A program made the translations under genes and the position numbers. Positions 1-10,065 of a stretch of DNA of 64,000 bases are shown piece after piece. The stretch comes from Chlorocebus sabaeus (taxonomy: Eukaryota > Chordata > Mammalia > Primates > Cercopithecidae). The notes beneath the pieces were generated by a model, which saw only the letters and a list, made by a program, of their open reading frames with translations, searched no databases and was not told the origin of the DNA. The number at the start of each line of letters is the position of its first letter. Position 1 is the stretch's first letter. The stretch is taken from NCBI RefSeq assembly GCF_047675955.1, contig NC_132904.1, positions 4,279,501 through 4,343,500 on the forward strand, read 5' to 3'.

Positions 1-53
1 GCCACTGTACTCCAGCCTGGGCAACAGGGCGAGACTCCATCTCAGAAGAAAAG
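1..53 (+). mobile_element. Alu 3' end, cut by window edge
   Basis: Only the last part of the right monomer (GCCACTGTACTCCAGCCTGG onward) and an A-rich tail are present. Confidence 0.9.
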
Positions 54-616
54 AGACATAGCCACCTGACTACGTAGAAAACTGCCATTCACAGGAGGGG
101 GACCCATGTGGGGGAAAGATAGTCTGAGTCAATGTTGAATTTAAGGAGCCCAAAGCCTACCCAAAGGAAAGTACACAGCGTGACAGTCAGGTAACCCATC
201 TGCGAGGCACAGGTGTTGAGAGTGGAGGAGTACAGTGGGCAGTGAAACTCCCAAGGAAAACCACCTCCCTGAGTTCCGTCTACACAAACCTAAATGAAAA
301 GCGGAAAGTGCTCCCACATTACATCATCCATGCATTTAACTTGTTCAAACTGAACTACGTAAGTCTGGTTTTTTCCATTTCTCTTCATACAACGAAAAGA
401 AATGTGGGCTAAATAACCCTTTTTACCTATGGAATATTCAGCACCTACAACAGTGCATGGCACATACAGACACTCAAAATACCTGAAAATACATAAATGT
501 ATACATTACATACATAAACATTATGTATACTGCATTAAAACAGTATGTATTTATGTGTATGATAATTAAAAAGTATACATTGTTCTGTGCTTTATGGGAT
601 GGGTGATGTTAAGGGG
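54..616. other. Intronic sequence, no feature recognised
   Basis: Single-copy-looking DNA. An AT-rich patch near 490-575 repeats ATGTATAC/GTATGTAT-type words but is not a clean microsatellite. Confidence 0.5.
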
Positions 617-903
617 TTTTTGGGGTTTTTTTTGAGATGGAGTCTCACTGTGTCCCCCAGGCTGGAGTGTAGTGGTGCGATCACAGCTCACTGCAACCTC
701 CGCCTCCCGGGTTCAAGCGACTCTCCTGCCTCAGCCTCCTGAGTAGCTGGGACTACAGGCGCCCACCACCACACCCAGCCAATGTTTGTATTTTTAGTAG
801 AGACAGGGTTTCACCATGTTGGCCAAGCTGGTCTCGAACTCCTGACCTCAAGGTGATCCGCCCATCTCAGCCTCCTATTACAGGCATGAGCCACCGCACC
901 CAG
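617..903 (-). mobile_element. Alu (S-like)
   Basis: It starts with the complement of the A tail and GAGATGGAGTCTCACTG and ends with GAGCCACCGCACCCAGC. The left-monomer end lacks about 10 bases of the 'cccaaagtgctggg' block. Confidence 0.93.
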
Positions 904-1044
904 CAAGAGTTTTTAATTTTTGCTAACTTTGTAGCCCAAACCCATGCACTCGAGGTGGCTCTACTCTAACCAGTGGTTTCCACCCTAGGTCCATTCTTCC
1001 CTCCATCCCCAGCTCATTATCCACATAGAATGATCTTTTAAAAA

Positions 1045-1314
1045 CTTGGGAGGCCGAGGCAGGAGGATCACCTGAGGTCAGGAGTTCAAGACCAGCCTGG
1101 GCAACATGGTGAAACTCCCTTCTCTACTAAAAATTAGCTGGGCATGGTGGCGGGCGCCTGTAATCCCAGTTACTTGGGAGGCTGAGGCAGGAGAATCGCT
1201 TGAACCCATGAGGCGGAGGTTGCAGTGAGCCGAGATCGTGCCACTGCACTACAGCCTGGGCAACAGTGTGAGACTCCATCTTAAATAAATACATAAATAA
1301 AAATAAATAAATAA
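1045..1314 (+). mobile_element. Alu, 5'-truncated
   Basis: It begins inside the left monomer at TTGGGAGGCCGAGGC, lacking the GGCCGGGCGC head, and ends in an AAAT-repeat tail (about 1285-1314). Confidence 0.92.
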
Positions 1315-2223
1315 CAATGCAGCCAAATCACATCATTCCCTCCCCTGAGGCCACGATGCACACAAAGTACTGAAGCCCTAAGGTACTTAAACAAAACAGA
1401 AACAAGCAAATCTTTGCCTCTGTCTGATCCCATGTCAACCTACCTAGCCAACCTTACCTTGTTCACTCTTCCCTCCAGGCTGAGTAACCATGGCCACAGA
1501 CCCCAGCTTTGACTCAGCTAAATGCTAAGCTCTCCCTTGCTCTGGATTTTGCTCAAGTAGCCCCACTGCCAAGAAAGCTCTCATACCTGGTTCCTCTTAG
1601 CCTTCATCTCTCAGCTCCAAGCCAATCCCCTCGAAAGCCTCACCTTCCTGGACCACAGTGTGCTTGGCAGTCCACCCTACTCAACCGAGATAATGGATTT
1701 CTTGTGAACCCCTTCATTCTATCTGGATGTGTCTCACAACCTGCACCTGCTTTGAACATGGATGTACTGTGAAAGCCTTCTGGCGGAGACCCTGTCTGTC
1801 TCTACCAGTGTCTGCAGGAGCCTAGAACGGTAATATTCACACAGGACTCAACAAAATAGGAGGGAGGACTCTGTCTCCTTGCTGACAATTAAAGGTGTAG
1901 AAACAGGAAGACAAGATGGCAAGTTCAGTGTGTGCAAAAGAGAGATGTAAATGGCCAAATATTATTCTGAAAGGATATATTCAACGATTTCATAAACGAA
2001 AGATGATGAAAGCAAGTATGATATTTTAAGAGGTGTTTTACCAACTACTACTAAGAAAGCAGTCAGTAAAGCACATGAGGGGCACCATCTGAAGGGGTAG
2101 TCATTAGTATTTATCCTCGGGGAAGAGTCATTTAGCTAGTTTTACCTAATTCCAATTCTTCCTAACTTGTTCACTAAGTTAAGCTTAGCAAGTACTTTGC
2201 AGCACTTAACAAATTACAGTTGT
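1315..2223. other. Intronic sequence, no gene recognised
   Basis: Mostly unique-looking. 1330-1780 is C/T-rich and could hold a decayed L2 or MIR relic, but I cannot align it with confidence. The open frame at 1509-1772 has no recognisable domain. Confidence 0.4.
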
Positions 2224-2338
2224 AGCCAACTTTGCATCATATTAGGTTGAAGGAAAAATAATTGCGGTTTTTGCCTTTAAAAATAAAGCAAAAACGCAAA
2301 CACTATTGCACCAACCTAATAGCAATACTTGAGAAAAG
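2224..2338 (-). ncRNA. MIR548K: MIR548K orthologue (microRNA precursor locus, diverged)
   Basis: Read on the minus strand, this stretch follows the human mir-548k precursor as I recall it, including both unique flanks: CTTTTCTCAAGTATTGCT on the 5' side and ATGATGCAAAGTTGGCT on the 3' side. It sits about 13 kb into PPFIA1 in sense orientation, the same intronic setting as in human. The hairpin is a MADE1 transposon palindrome whose outer arms TTAGGTTG/CAACCTAA still pair. The segment corresponding to the mature 5p product is 2307-2287 and reads AATAGTGTTTGCG followed by TTTTTGCT. Compared with the human mature form it has changes at positions 3, 7 and 8 and a one-base deletion near position 14, so the seed is not the human one. 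Whether it is processed is unknown. Confidence 0.78.
2242..2319. mobile_element. MADE1 (mariner-derived MITE)
   Basis: A 78-base near-palindrome bounded by TTAGGTTG and CAACCTAA, with an AATTGCGGTTTTTGCC core, is typical of MADE1. It forms the stem of the MIR548K hairpin. Confidence 0.88.
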
Positions 2339-2344
2339 CTTCTG

Positions 2345-2500
2345 ATTCTTTATACCTAAACCTGGACACTTCCAACATTTGGGGCCAGATAATTCTTTGT
2401 TGAGGGGGCTCCACCGCAGAATGTTTAGGAGCAACCCTGCCCCTAGTTGTGACAACCACAAATACCTCTCAACACTGCCAAACACCAGCGTCTCCTCTTT
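2345..2500 (-). mobile_element. MER20-like hAT-Charlie relic
   Basis: It carries the recognisable words GGGGCCAGATAATTCTTTGTTG, GAATGTTTAGGAGCA and CAGTTGTGACAACCA-like TAGTTGTGACAACCA, in the reverse orientation of the MER20 consensus as I remember it. Confidence 0.7.
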
Positions 2501-3149
2501 ACCCTCCCCCATCCCCGTCTCCCAGCAAGCCTGACCATGGCATCTGCCACTCGGCTCTCATCCTCTAGTCCCACACAGTTCTGCCAGGTTGTTCTTTTCT
2601 ACTGCCCTCTGCCCTTGAATTCTAGCATCCTAGTTTGGGCTGTAACACTTCATGCCCACAATGCAGGAACTGCCTCCTAAACGGGCTGTCTTGCACCCTC
2701 TTGCCTTCCCAATCCAACCAGCACACTTTCCACTGCAACCAGCAGAAGCTCACCCATCACTTTGACAGGGAACACCCCTGACACAGGTAGACTTCTTTTT
2801 CACTAAGTTTGGATTTGATTTGAAGATCTCATTTGTTAGAGTCTTCTGAGTTTTGTACTCCCTGCCTCAGGGATTAGCAGACTGGGAGACAGACTGGCAA
2901 AATTTGGGACCTCACCTGCAATGAAAGGTGAACAGTCTCTTTTCTAGGTTTCATACATTAGAGTTCTTCAAGCGAGAGGTCTTCTAAAAATCTCATTTGT
3001 TGCTTTCAAAAAGACTATAAAAATCACTGTACTCAAGTTTAAAATAAAATCTCAATTTGAAAATGCAGCTTAAACTTTAAAATGAAATGAGAGAAGCCCA
3101 CAGGCAGTATTTGTTTAAAAAAAAAAAAAAAAAAAGCACTCAGTTGGTT
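2501..3149. other. Intronic sequence plus A18-type tract
   Basis: Unique-looking. An A-run lies at about 3117-3135. The 20-mer at 2673-2692 reappears inside the next Alu (see findings). Confidence 0.5.
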
Positions 3150-3493
3150 GGTAAGGCATGATGGCTCATGTCTGTAATCCCAGCTCTGTGGGAGGCCAAG
3201 GCGGGCAGATCACCTGAGGTCAGAAGTTCGAGACCAGCCTGACCAACATGGTGAAACCCCGTTTCTTACTAAAAATACAAAAACCAGCTGGGCATGGTGA
3301 TGCACACCTATAGTCCCAGCTACTCAGGAGGCTGAGGCAGGAGAATCGCTTGAACCTGGGAGGCGGAGGTTGCAGTGAGCTGAGATCACCTCCTAAACGG
3401 GCTGTCTTTGCACTACAGCCATTGCACTAAACGCCACTGCACTCCAGCCTGGGCGACAACAGCAAAACTCCTTCTAAAAAAAAAAAACAAAAA
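3150..3493 (+). mobile_element. Alu with foreign filler insertion
   Basis: Normal Alu up to GTGAGCTGAGATCA, then about 40-45 extra bases (3389-3431) before the canonical CGCCACTGCACTCCAG resumes. The first 20 of these, CCTCCTAAACGGGCTGTCTT, duplicate 2673-2692. Confidence 0.9.
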
Positions 3494-3788
3494 GGCTGGG
3501 TGTGGTGGCTCACGCCTGTAATCCCAGCACTTTGGGAGGCCAAGGCCAGCGGATCATGAGGTCAGAAGATCGAGACCATCCTGGCTAACATGGTGAAACC
3601 CCGACTCTACTAAAAATACAAAACAAAAATTAGCTGGGTGTAGTGGCAGGCGCCTGTAGTCCCAGCTACTGGGGAGGCTGAGGAGAGTGGCGTGAACCCA
3701 GGAGGCAGAGCTTGCAGTGAGCCGAGATCACGCCACTGTACTCCAGCCTGGGCAACAGAGCAAGACTCCGTTTCAAAAAAAAAAAAAA
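3494..3788 (+). mobile_element. AluY-like
   Basis: Y-type 'ATCATGAGGTCAGAAGATCGAGACCATCC' region (quoted in part) and 'GGCGTGAACCCAGGAGGCAGAG'. It is directly abutted to the tail of the preceding Alu. Confidence 0.92.
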
Positions 3789-3842
3789 GCAGCACTGAAA
3801 AGAAAACACACATGTGATCAAGTCACAGAATAAACATTAGGT

Positions 3843-3966
3843 AGCTGGGCACAGTGGTTCATGCCTGTAGTGATAGCTACTCAGGAAGCCAAGTCAGAAG
3901 GATTGCTTGAGCCCTGGAGTTCGAGACCAGCCTGGGCAACATAGCAAGACCCCATCTCCAAAATAA
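3843..3966 (+). mobile_element. Alu left monomer (FLAM-like)
   Basis: Only one monomer: CTGGGCACAGTGGTTCATGC through CAAGACCCCATCTCC. It has no right arm. Confidence 0.8.
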
Positions 3967-5129
3967 GACTAAACACCACGCACACAACCTCTCCTACCTC
4001 CCTAGCCTCCTCCTTTGCCACTGCCACATATGTCATCACAAACCCTCCCTTGGTCTGGCACAGGGCAAAGGGAAGAGTAGAGACTAGAGCAGGGTGGAAG
4101 AGCCCACACAGTGGCCAAGACGGGAACTGGAGGCCAAGGGCTGTGTCTCCCGCTGGGCAGGCCACTTGCTCTACTGTCTTTAAGTGGTTAATTGACTGGG
4201 TAGGGGCAAATGGGGGATTCTGATTAGAAACTGGACAATGTCATGAGAAGCAGACTGGAAAAAAAAAAAAAAAAGAAAGAAACTGGACAAGGCAGACTAA
4301 GCAAGGTGAGGGGGTTCTGTATGCTCCCTATCAGGTAACGATAACCAATGTCTACAGCCTCCGCACATGCCGCAGACAGAGCGAGCACGCCCGCTTTGAC
4401 TGCACTTTCAGTGATATGCAGGGTGGCCTGTAGCACGGCAACCCACCAAGAACTGGAAAAGGAGAGTATGACTGAAAAGTCTGCAGGCATCAAAGAGATG
4501 CCAAGGCAGCCACAACTGAAGGGACCAATATTCCAAAAAAAAGAGAGGCCCACTGAGGTGAGTCCACTATTCGGAGCCCCCACTCTTTCTGTCAATGCAT
4601 TTGACAAATTGGAAGGATTTGGGGGCAGTACACTGATAAACTGGGAAGAAAACTCAGCAGAAAGTAGCGGCTAAAGAGCTCTAGAAAGCCCCAAGGGTCT
4701 GAGAAGACAAAAAGAAGTACAGGCCTGACAGTCAGCCAGGACTTAAGGGGCCAAGATCCCAGAGAAAAGGGAGACACAGGAAATGAGCCCAACACTCTGC
4801 AAACCTGGCTGAGAAGCTGGGCTTTCAGTAGTCTCATGGTGTTAGGGAGACAAAACTTGGGCTCCAGGACACGCCAAGAAAGAGGGGCCCTGGGAAACAC
4901 TCCAGGGTTTCAGATGGAACCCCCGGATGGTTACATCGGGAGCAGGGGTTTGGGGGAAGGCAGCTCCAACTGAGGCTTACTGACTGAATCCCAGCCTCTG
5001 GTCACCCAGGCCCTGAGCTGAGATGATCTGTCCCTACTCTAGGCATGTGCCAGATGACACAGGGAAACTTTCTGAAGGAAGAGGGCATCACCCAGCGCTT
5101 CTACAGTTTTTCATACATAATGTCTGACT
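3967..5129. other. Intronic sequence, no gene recognised
   Basis: Unique-looking DNA with an A-rich interruption at 4258-4275. Open frames on both strands at 4224-4900 overlap one another, show no domain, and have no splice context. They look like chance. Confidence 0.5.
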
Positions 5130-5440
5130 CAATTAAAAAAAACAAAAACAGGCCTATCAACAAATGAACCAAGAGAAAAAAGAAAAACAGAAATGGATCC
5201 AGAGGTGACCTATATAATAAGTTACCCGATGCAAACGTCAGCTAGTCAAAAATATACTTGACAAAAGGAAAGCATTTCACTAGAGAACTAGAATAGTAAA
5301 AGAAATGATGCAGACTCTAGAACTGAAAATTATAACTGAAATTAAGAACTCAATCTATGGGCTAAACAGTGATGGACACTAAACGAAGAGAGGGTGAGTG
5401 AGGTGGAAGATGGGTCAGTAAAAATACCTGGACTTGAGAG

Positions 5441-5724
5441 TTTGGGCACAATAGCTCACACCTGTCATCCCAGTGCTTTGACATGTAGAGGTGGGAGGAT
5501 CACTTGAGGTCAGGAGTTTAAGACCAGCCTGGGCAAAATAGCAAGACCCCGCCTCTACAAAAAATTTAAAAATTAGCTGGGCATGGTGGCACACGCCTAT
5601 AGTCCCAGCTACTCAAAAGGCTAAGGCAAAAGGATTGCATGAGCCCTGGAGTTTGAGGCTGCAGTGAACAGTGATCATGCGCACCACTGCACTCCAGCCT
5701 CAGCAACAACAGAGTACCTGTCTC
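5441..5724 (+). mobile_element. AluJ-like
   Basis: Diverged head (TTTGGGCACAATAGCTCACA). It ends in AACAACAGAGTACCTGTCTCT, where the next Alu inserted. Confidence 0.85.
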
Positions 5725-6018
5725 TTTTTTTTTTTTTCCAAGATGGAGTTTCGCTCTTGCCACCCAGGCTGCAGTGCAATGGCATGATCTTGGCTCACTG
5801 AAACCTCCGCCTCCCAGGTTCAAGCAAGTCCCCTGCCTCAGCCTCCCGAGTAGTTGGGATTACAGGCACCAGCCACACCTGGCTATTTTTTGTATTTTTA
5901 GTAGAGACGGGGTTTCACCATGTTGGCCAGGCTGGTCTCGAACTCCTGACTTCAGGTGCTCCACCCACTTTGGCCTCCCAAAGTGCTGGGATTACAGGCG
6001 TGAGCCACCGCATCCAGC
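5725..6018 (-). mobile_element. Alu inserted head-on into the preceding AluJ tail
   Basis: T-run then GATGGAGTTTCGCTCTTGCC. It is flanked by target duplications ACCTGTCTCT (5715-5724) and ACCTGTCTCT (6020-6029). Confidence 0.92.
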
Positions 6019-6032
6019 CACCTGTCTCTTAA

Positions 6033-6050
6033 ATACACACACACACACAC
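6033..6050. repeat. (CA)n microsatellite
   Basis: About nine CA units in the resumed tail of the AluJ. Confidence 0.9.
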
Positions 6051-6325
6051 GCTGCCTCATGCCTGTAATGCCAACACACTAGGAGAGGCGAGTGGATCGC
6101 TTAAGCCCAGGAGTTTGAGACCAGTCTGTGCAACATGGCAAAACCTCATCTCCACTGAAAATACAGAAATTAGCCAGGTGTGGTGGTGTGCACCTGTAGT
6201 CCCTGCTACTCAGGAGCTGAAGTGGGAGGACTGCTTAAGCCCAGAAGGCAGAGGCTGCAGTGAGCTGAGATTGCACCACTACACTCCAGCCTGGGCAACA
6301 GAGTGAGACCCTATCCCAAAAATAT
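6050..6325 (+). mobile_element. Alu (old, J-like)
   Basis: GCCTCATGCCTGTAATGCC through GTGAGACCCTATCCC. It lacks the first bases and has an A/TA-rich tail. Confidence 0.85.
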
Positions 6326-6368
6326 ATATATACATATATACATATACACACACACACCCCCGCCACAC
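6321..6368. repeat. Compound (TA)n/(CA)n tract
   Basis: ATATATATATACATATATAC followed by CACACACAC, expanded from the preceding Alu tail. Confidence 0.85.
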
Positions 6369-6370
6369 AG

Positions 6371-6490
6371 GCCGGACATAGTGGCTCACGTCTGTAATCC
6401 CCTCAGTTTAGGAGGCCAAGGCAGGAAGATTGCCTGAGCCCAAGAGTTCAAGACCAGCCTGGGCAAGAGAGAGACCCAGTCTCTAAAAAA
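6371..6490 (+). mobile_element. Alu left monomer
   Basis: GGCCGGACATAGTGGCTCACG through GACCCAGTCTCTAAAAAA. Single monomer. Confidence 0.82.
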
Positions 6491-6597
6491 TAAATAAATA
6501 AATATATATATACACACGCACATATATATACACACACACAGACACACACACACACACACATCTAGACACATACACACACATCTAGACACATACACAG
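6486..6597. repeat. Compound (AAAT)/(TA)/(CA) microsatellite with 20-bp higher-order unit
   Basis: AAAT units pass into TA, then CA. The block ATCTAGACACATACACACAC is repeated at about 6561 and 6581. Confidence 0.85.
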
Positions 6598-6663
6598 AAA
6601 AGGTCTAGAAAATACAGAAAGGAGCAAAAGAGACATGTAGGACATGATAAAAGCCTAATGTAT

Positions 6664-6724
6664 ATCGCGCCATTGCACTCCAGCTTGGGCAACAAGAGCG
6701 AAACTCCACCTCAAAAAAAAGAAA
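6664..6724 (+). mobile_element. Alu 3' fragment
   Basis: CGCGCCATTGCACTCCAGC through CCACCTC(A)n only, that is the last about 60 bases of an Alu. Confidence 0.8.
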
Positions 6725-6899
6725 AGCCTAATGCACACAAAAATGGAGGCCCTCAGAGTGAAGATGAGTGAAAAATAGGAATATTTATACAGAGAAGAGC
6801 CAAAACTTCCAAAATTGATTAGGAACAGGCCACCAATACAACAAATATCAAGTTTTGCTAATGCCTAAAGCAAAGAAAATCTTACAAGCCACCAGAGGC

Positions 6900-7771
6900 A
6901 GCTTCAAATCCTGGTGGAAGGAAAGAGTAGCTGGTGAGATCTTGCTGTGTGTCTGATTAGTCCCTTCACTGCCTTGTCTGTTTGAGCTTCAGCAGAATTG
7001 AAAATGGCTGGCAGTAAGGCTGGGAAGGACTCCAGAAAGGCCAACAAAGGCAGCTTCCCACTCACAGAGAGCCAATTTGCAGTTCCTGGTGGGCTGTATT
7101 CACTGACACCTGAAATCTAGGACAATCAGTCCTGGACATGTGGGCGCAACTGCCGCTGTGAATAGCACAGCCATCCTGGAGTACCTCACTGCAGAGGTAC
7201 TTGAACTGGCAAGAAACACATCAAAAGACTTCACAGTACAGTATATTATCCCTCATTACTTGCAACTTGCCATTCGTGGAGATGAAGAATTGCAGTCTCT
7301 CATCAAGTCTACAATTGCTGGTAAAGGTGTCACTCCACACACCCACAAATATCTAATTGGGAAGAAAGGACAGCAGTAGACTGTCTAAAGGCTGCCTGGA
7401 TTTCTTATTATCTCAGGACCCTAAACACTCTACCAGCTGTCCAGTGTTGCTGATTCCAGTGAACTGTATCTCTGTGAAAAACACAATTCTGCCTTTCTGT
7501 AATTCTACTTGAGCAAGTAGGAAGTTTAATTAGCTTTCCAACCAACAAATTTCTACATTCAAGTCTTAACCATATTTGTTACCGTGGCTTCAAAGAAGCT
7601 ATTGATTCTGAAGTAGTGGGTTTTGATTGAGTTGACTGTTTTCAAAAAACTGTTTGGATTTTAATTGTGATGGAGAGTTATAGTAACAAACATTTGGTTT
7701 TGCACAGACATTATTTCCACTCTGGTGGATAAACTCAGAAAAGTCATATCCTCTCCAAAAAATAAAAATAA
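6900..7771 (+). pseudogene. H2AZ1P: H2AZ1 processed pseudogene (histone H2A.Z)
   Basis: This is an intronless copy of an H2A.Z mRNA including 5' UTR, coding region, full 3' UTR and A tail. The parent encodes the H2A.Z histone variant. ATG at 7004 gives MAGSKAGKDS, then indels around codons 13-20 break the frame and a TAG follows at about 7118. The C-terminal half is open in another frame from 7140 (GATAAVNSTAILEYLTAEVL then IRGDEELQSLIKSTIAGKGV) and stops at 7377, two codons short of the parent's end. The 3' UTR (GCTGTCCAGTGTTG; GGTTTTGATTGAGTTGACTG) matches H2AZ1 rather than H2AZ2 as I recall them. Imperfect target duplications AAGCCACCAGAGG (6886-6898) and AAGCAACCAGAAGG (7772-7785) flank it inside an L1. 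It is antisense to PPFIA1 and not expected to make protein. Confidence 0.95.
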
Positions 7772-7962
7772 AAGCAACCAGAAGGGAAAAAAAAAAAAAA
7801 GTATTACTTCAAATGGAACAACAATAACACCAAAAGCTGACTTGTCAAGAAAAAGGAAGCCAGCTAAAAAACAATGAATTCGCTGCTACAAAATGGTGCA
7901 AGGAAATGACCATGAACCCATAATTCTATACCCAGCAAAATCATTCTTCAAAAGTGAAGGCA

Positions 7963-8096
7963 AGTTGGGCACGGTGGCTCACACCGGTAATCCCAGCACT
8001 TTAGGAGGCTGAGGCAGGCAGCTGCTTGAACCAAGGAGTTTGACCCCAGCCTGGGCAACATGGTGAAACATCGCCTCTATTTAAAAAAAAAAAAAA
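7963..8096 (+). mobile_element. Alu left monomer (FLAM-like)
   Basis: TTGGGCACGGTGGCTCACAC through ATCGCCTCTATTT(A)n. No right arm. Confidence 0.82.
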
Positions 8097-8388
8097 AGGC
8101 CAGGAGTGGTGGCTCATGCCTGTAATCCCAGCACTTTGGGAGGCTGAGGAGGGCAGATCACAAGGTCAAGAGATCGAGACCATCCTGGCCAACATGGTGA
8201 AACTCCGTCTCTACTAAAAATACAAAAATTAGCTGGGCGTGGTGGCACGTGCCTGTAGACCCAGCTACTCGGGAGGCTGAGGCAGAAGAATTGCTTGAAC
8301 CCCGGGGGCAGAGGCTGCAGTGGGCCAAGATCGTGCCACTGCATTACAGACAGGCGATGGAGCAAGACTCCATCTTAAAAAAAAAAGA
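8097..8388 (+). mobile_element. Alu (S/Y)
   Basis: Full length, GGCCAGGAGTGGTGGCTCATG head, directly after the A tail of the previous monomer. It contains ATCACAAGGTCAAGAGATCGAG. Confidence 0.92.
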
Positions 8389-8507
8389 AGAAACAAAAAA
8401 CTAAAGGTAAAATAGAAAATTTTCAGGCAAACAAAAATGACAATTCATTATCCACAGATATGAACTAAAAGAAATGCCTTAGAAAGTTCTTCAGGGAAAA
8501 GAAATAT

Positions 8508-8815
8508 AGGCTGGGTGCAGGGGCTCACATCTGTACTCCCAGCACTTTGGAGGCTGAGGCAGGCAGATTACTTGAGGTCAGGAGCTTGAGACCAGCCTGG
8601 CCAACATGGTGAAACCCAGTCTCTACTAAAAATACAATAATTAGCCGGATGTGGTGGCACACGCTTGTAGTTCCAGCTACTCAGAAGGTTGAGGCAAGAA
8701 AATCGCTCAAACACGGGAGATGGAGGTTGCAGTGAGCCGAGATTGTGCTACTGCACTCCAGCCTAGGTGACAGAGTGAGACTCTGTCTCAAGAAAGAAAA
8801 AAAGAAAAAAAAAAA
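8508..8815 (+). mobile_element. AluS-like
   Basis: GGCTGGGTGCAGGGGCTCAC head, A/G-rich tail (AAGAAAGAAAAAAAG). Confidence 0.92.
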
Positions 8816-8991
8816 ACAAACAACTGCAATCCCCCGCAGAAACATGAAACAACAATAAAGAATGAAGAGCAAAAAAAAAATGGTAACTATGAGGATAAAT
8901 CTAAATAAACATTAACTGTACAAAACAATTATGATACTGCGAAAAGTATATCTAAAACTAAAATACATAAACTTGTAAGACGCAGCTAAAA

Positions 8992-9118
8992 GTGTGTAGT
9001 GGCTCACACCTGGATCCCACTGTTTTGGGAGGCTAACAGCAGAGGATCACCTGAGGCCAGGAGCTGAAGACCAGCTGGGGCAGGAGAGCAAGATACTGTC
9101 TCTATTTTTAAAAATAAA
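8992..9118 (+). mobile_element. Alu left monomer, very diverged
   Basis: GTGTAGTGGCTCACACCTGG through ATACTGTCTCTATTTTTAAAA. Confidence 0.7.
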
Positions 9119-9742
9119 TATAAATTAAATTAAACTGAAATATATAAAACAATGACACAAAAGGTAGGAGGGAGTTAAATCCAGCTCAAGTATCTAAGGA
9201 AACAGCAGTGTCTGGGAAGCAGTAAAAGTAATAAATCAGGCTTAAATTGAAAATGTGTACTGTATCTGTGCATGTGGCTACTAGAATTTGAATTACATGA
9301 CTCAAACAATTGATATAACTGATGTACACAGAACACTACATTCCTATCAATATATATGACTTTCAAGTGTCTGGGAAACATTTAACAAAACTGAGTATAT
9401 GCTGGGCTATTAGGAAAGTTCAACACATTTCAAAGGATTTAAATAATGCAGAATATATTTAGGGATCTTAAAATAATTAAGCTAGAAATCGACAAAAAGG
9501 TATCTAGAAAATCCCCACAAACAGTGAAGTTGAGAAATACACTTCTAAAAATTGTATGAACAACAAACAACACCGCAGTGAAAATTACAACATTATTTTT
9601 ACATAAAAGATAATGAAAATTTGACATATCAAAACTTGTGACATGCATCTAAAAGTGTGTTTAGAGAGAAATGTATAGGCTTAAAAACATATATTAGAAA
9701 GAAAAAAGTTAAAACAAGTATCTATTCAAGAAACTAGAAAAG

Positions 9743-10065
9743 GCCAGGTGCAACGGCTCACATCTGTAATCCCAGCACTTTGGCAGGCCAAAGCGGGTGG
9801 ATCACTTGCGGCCAGGAGTTCGAGACCAGCCTGGCCAACATGGCAAAACCCCATCTCTATTAAAAATACAAAAATTAGCTGGGCGTGGTGGCGCGCGCCT
9901 GTAATCTCAGCTACCGGGGGGGGGGGGGGGGGGGGGGGGGGAGGAGGGGGGGCGCTGAGGCAGGAGAACTGCTTGAAACCTGGAGGCAGAGGTTGCAGCG
10001 AGCTGAGATCATGCCACTGCACTCTAGCCTGGGAGACACAATGAGACTCTGCCTCAAAAAAAAAA
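9743..10065 (+). mobile_element. Alu containing a poly-G expansion
   Basis: GGCCAGGTGCAACGGCTCACA head. The usual CTACTCGGGAGGCTGAGG is replaced by CTACC, 26 G, AGGAGGGGGGG and CGCTGAGG. Confidence 0.92.
9916..9952 (+). repeat. G26 homopolymer plus AGGAGGGGGGG
   Basis: Uninterrupted G at 9916-9941, then AGGA and G7. It lies in the middle of an Alu. Confidence 0.9.

Noticed and set aside
6330..6600. CRISPR-like spaced repeats
   Set aside because: The repeated ATCTAGACACATACACAC words are a compound CA microsatellite with no constant-length spacers, in a vertebrate genome.
7140..7379. Functional short H2A.Z variant
   Set aside because: It begins at a GTG, lacks the N-terminal third of the histone fold, and derives from a frameshifted retrocopy with UTRs and target duplications.
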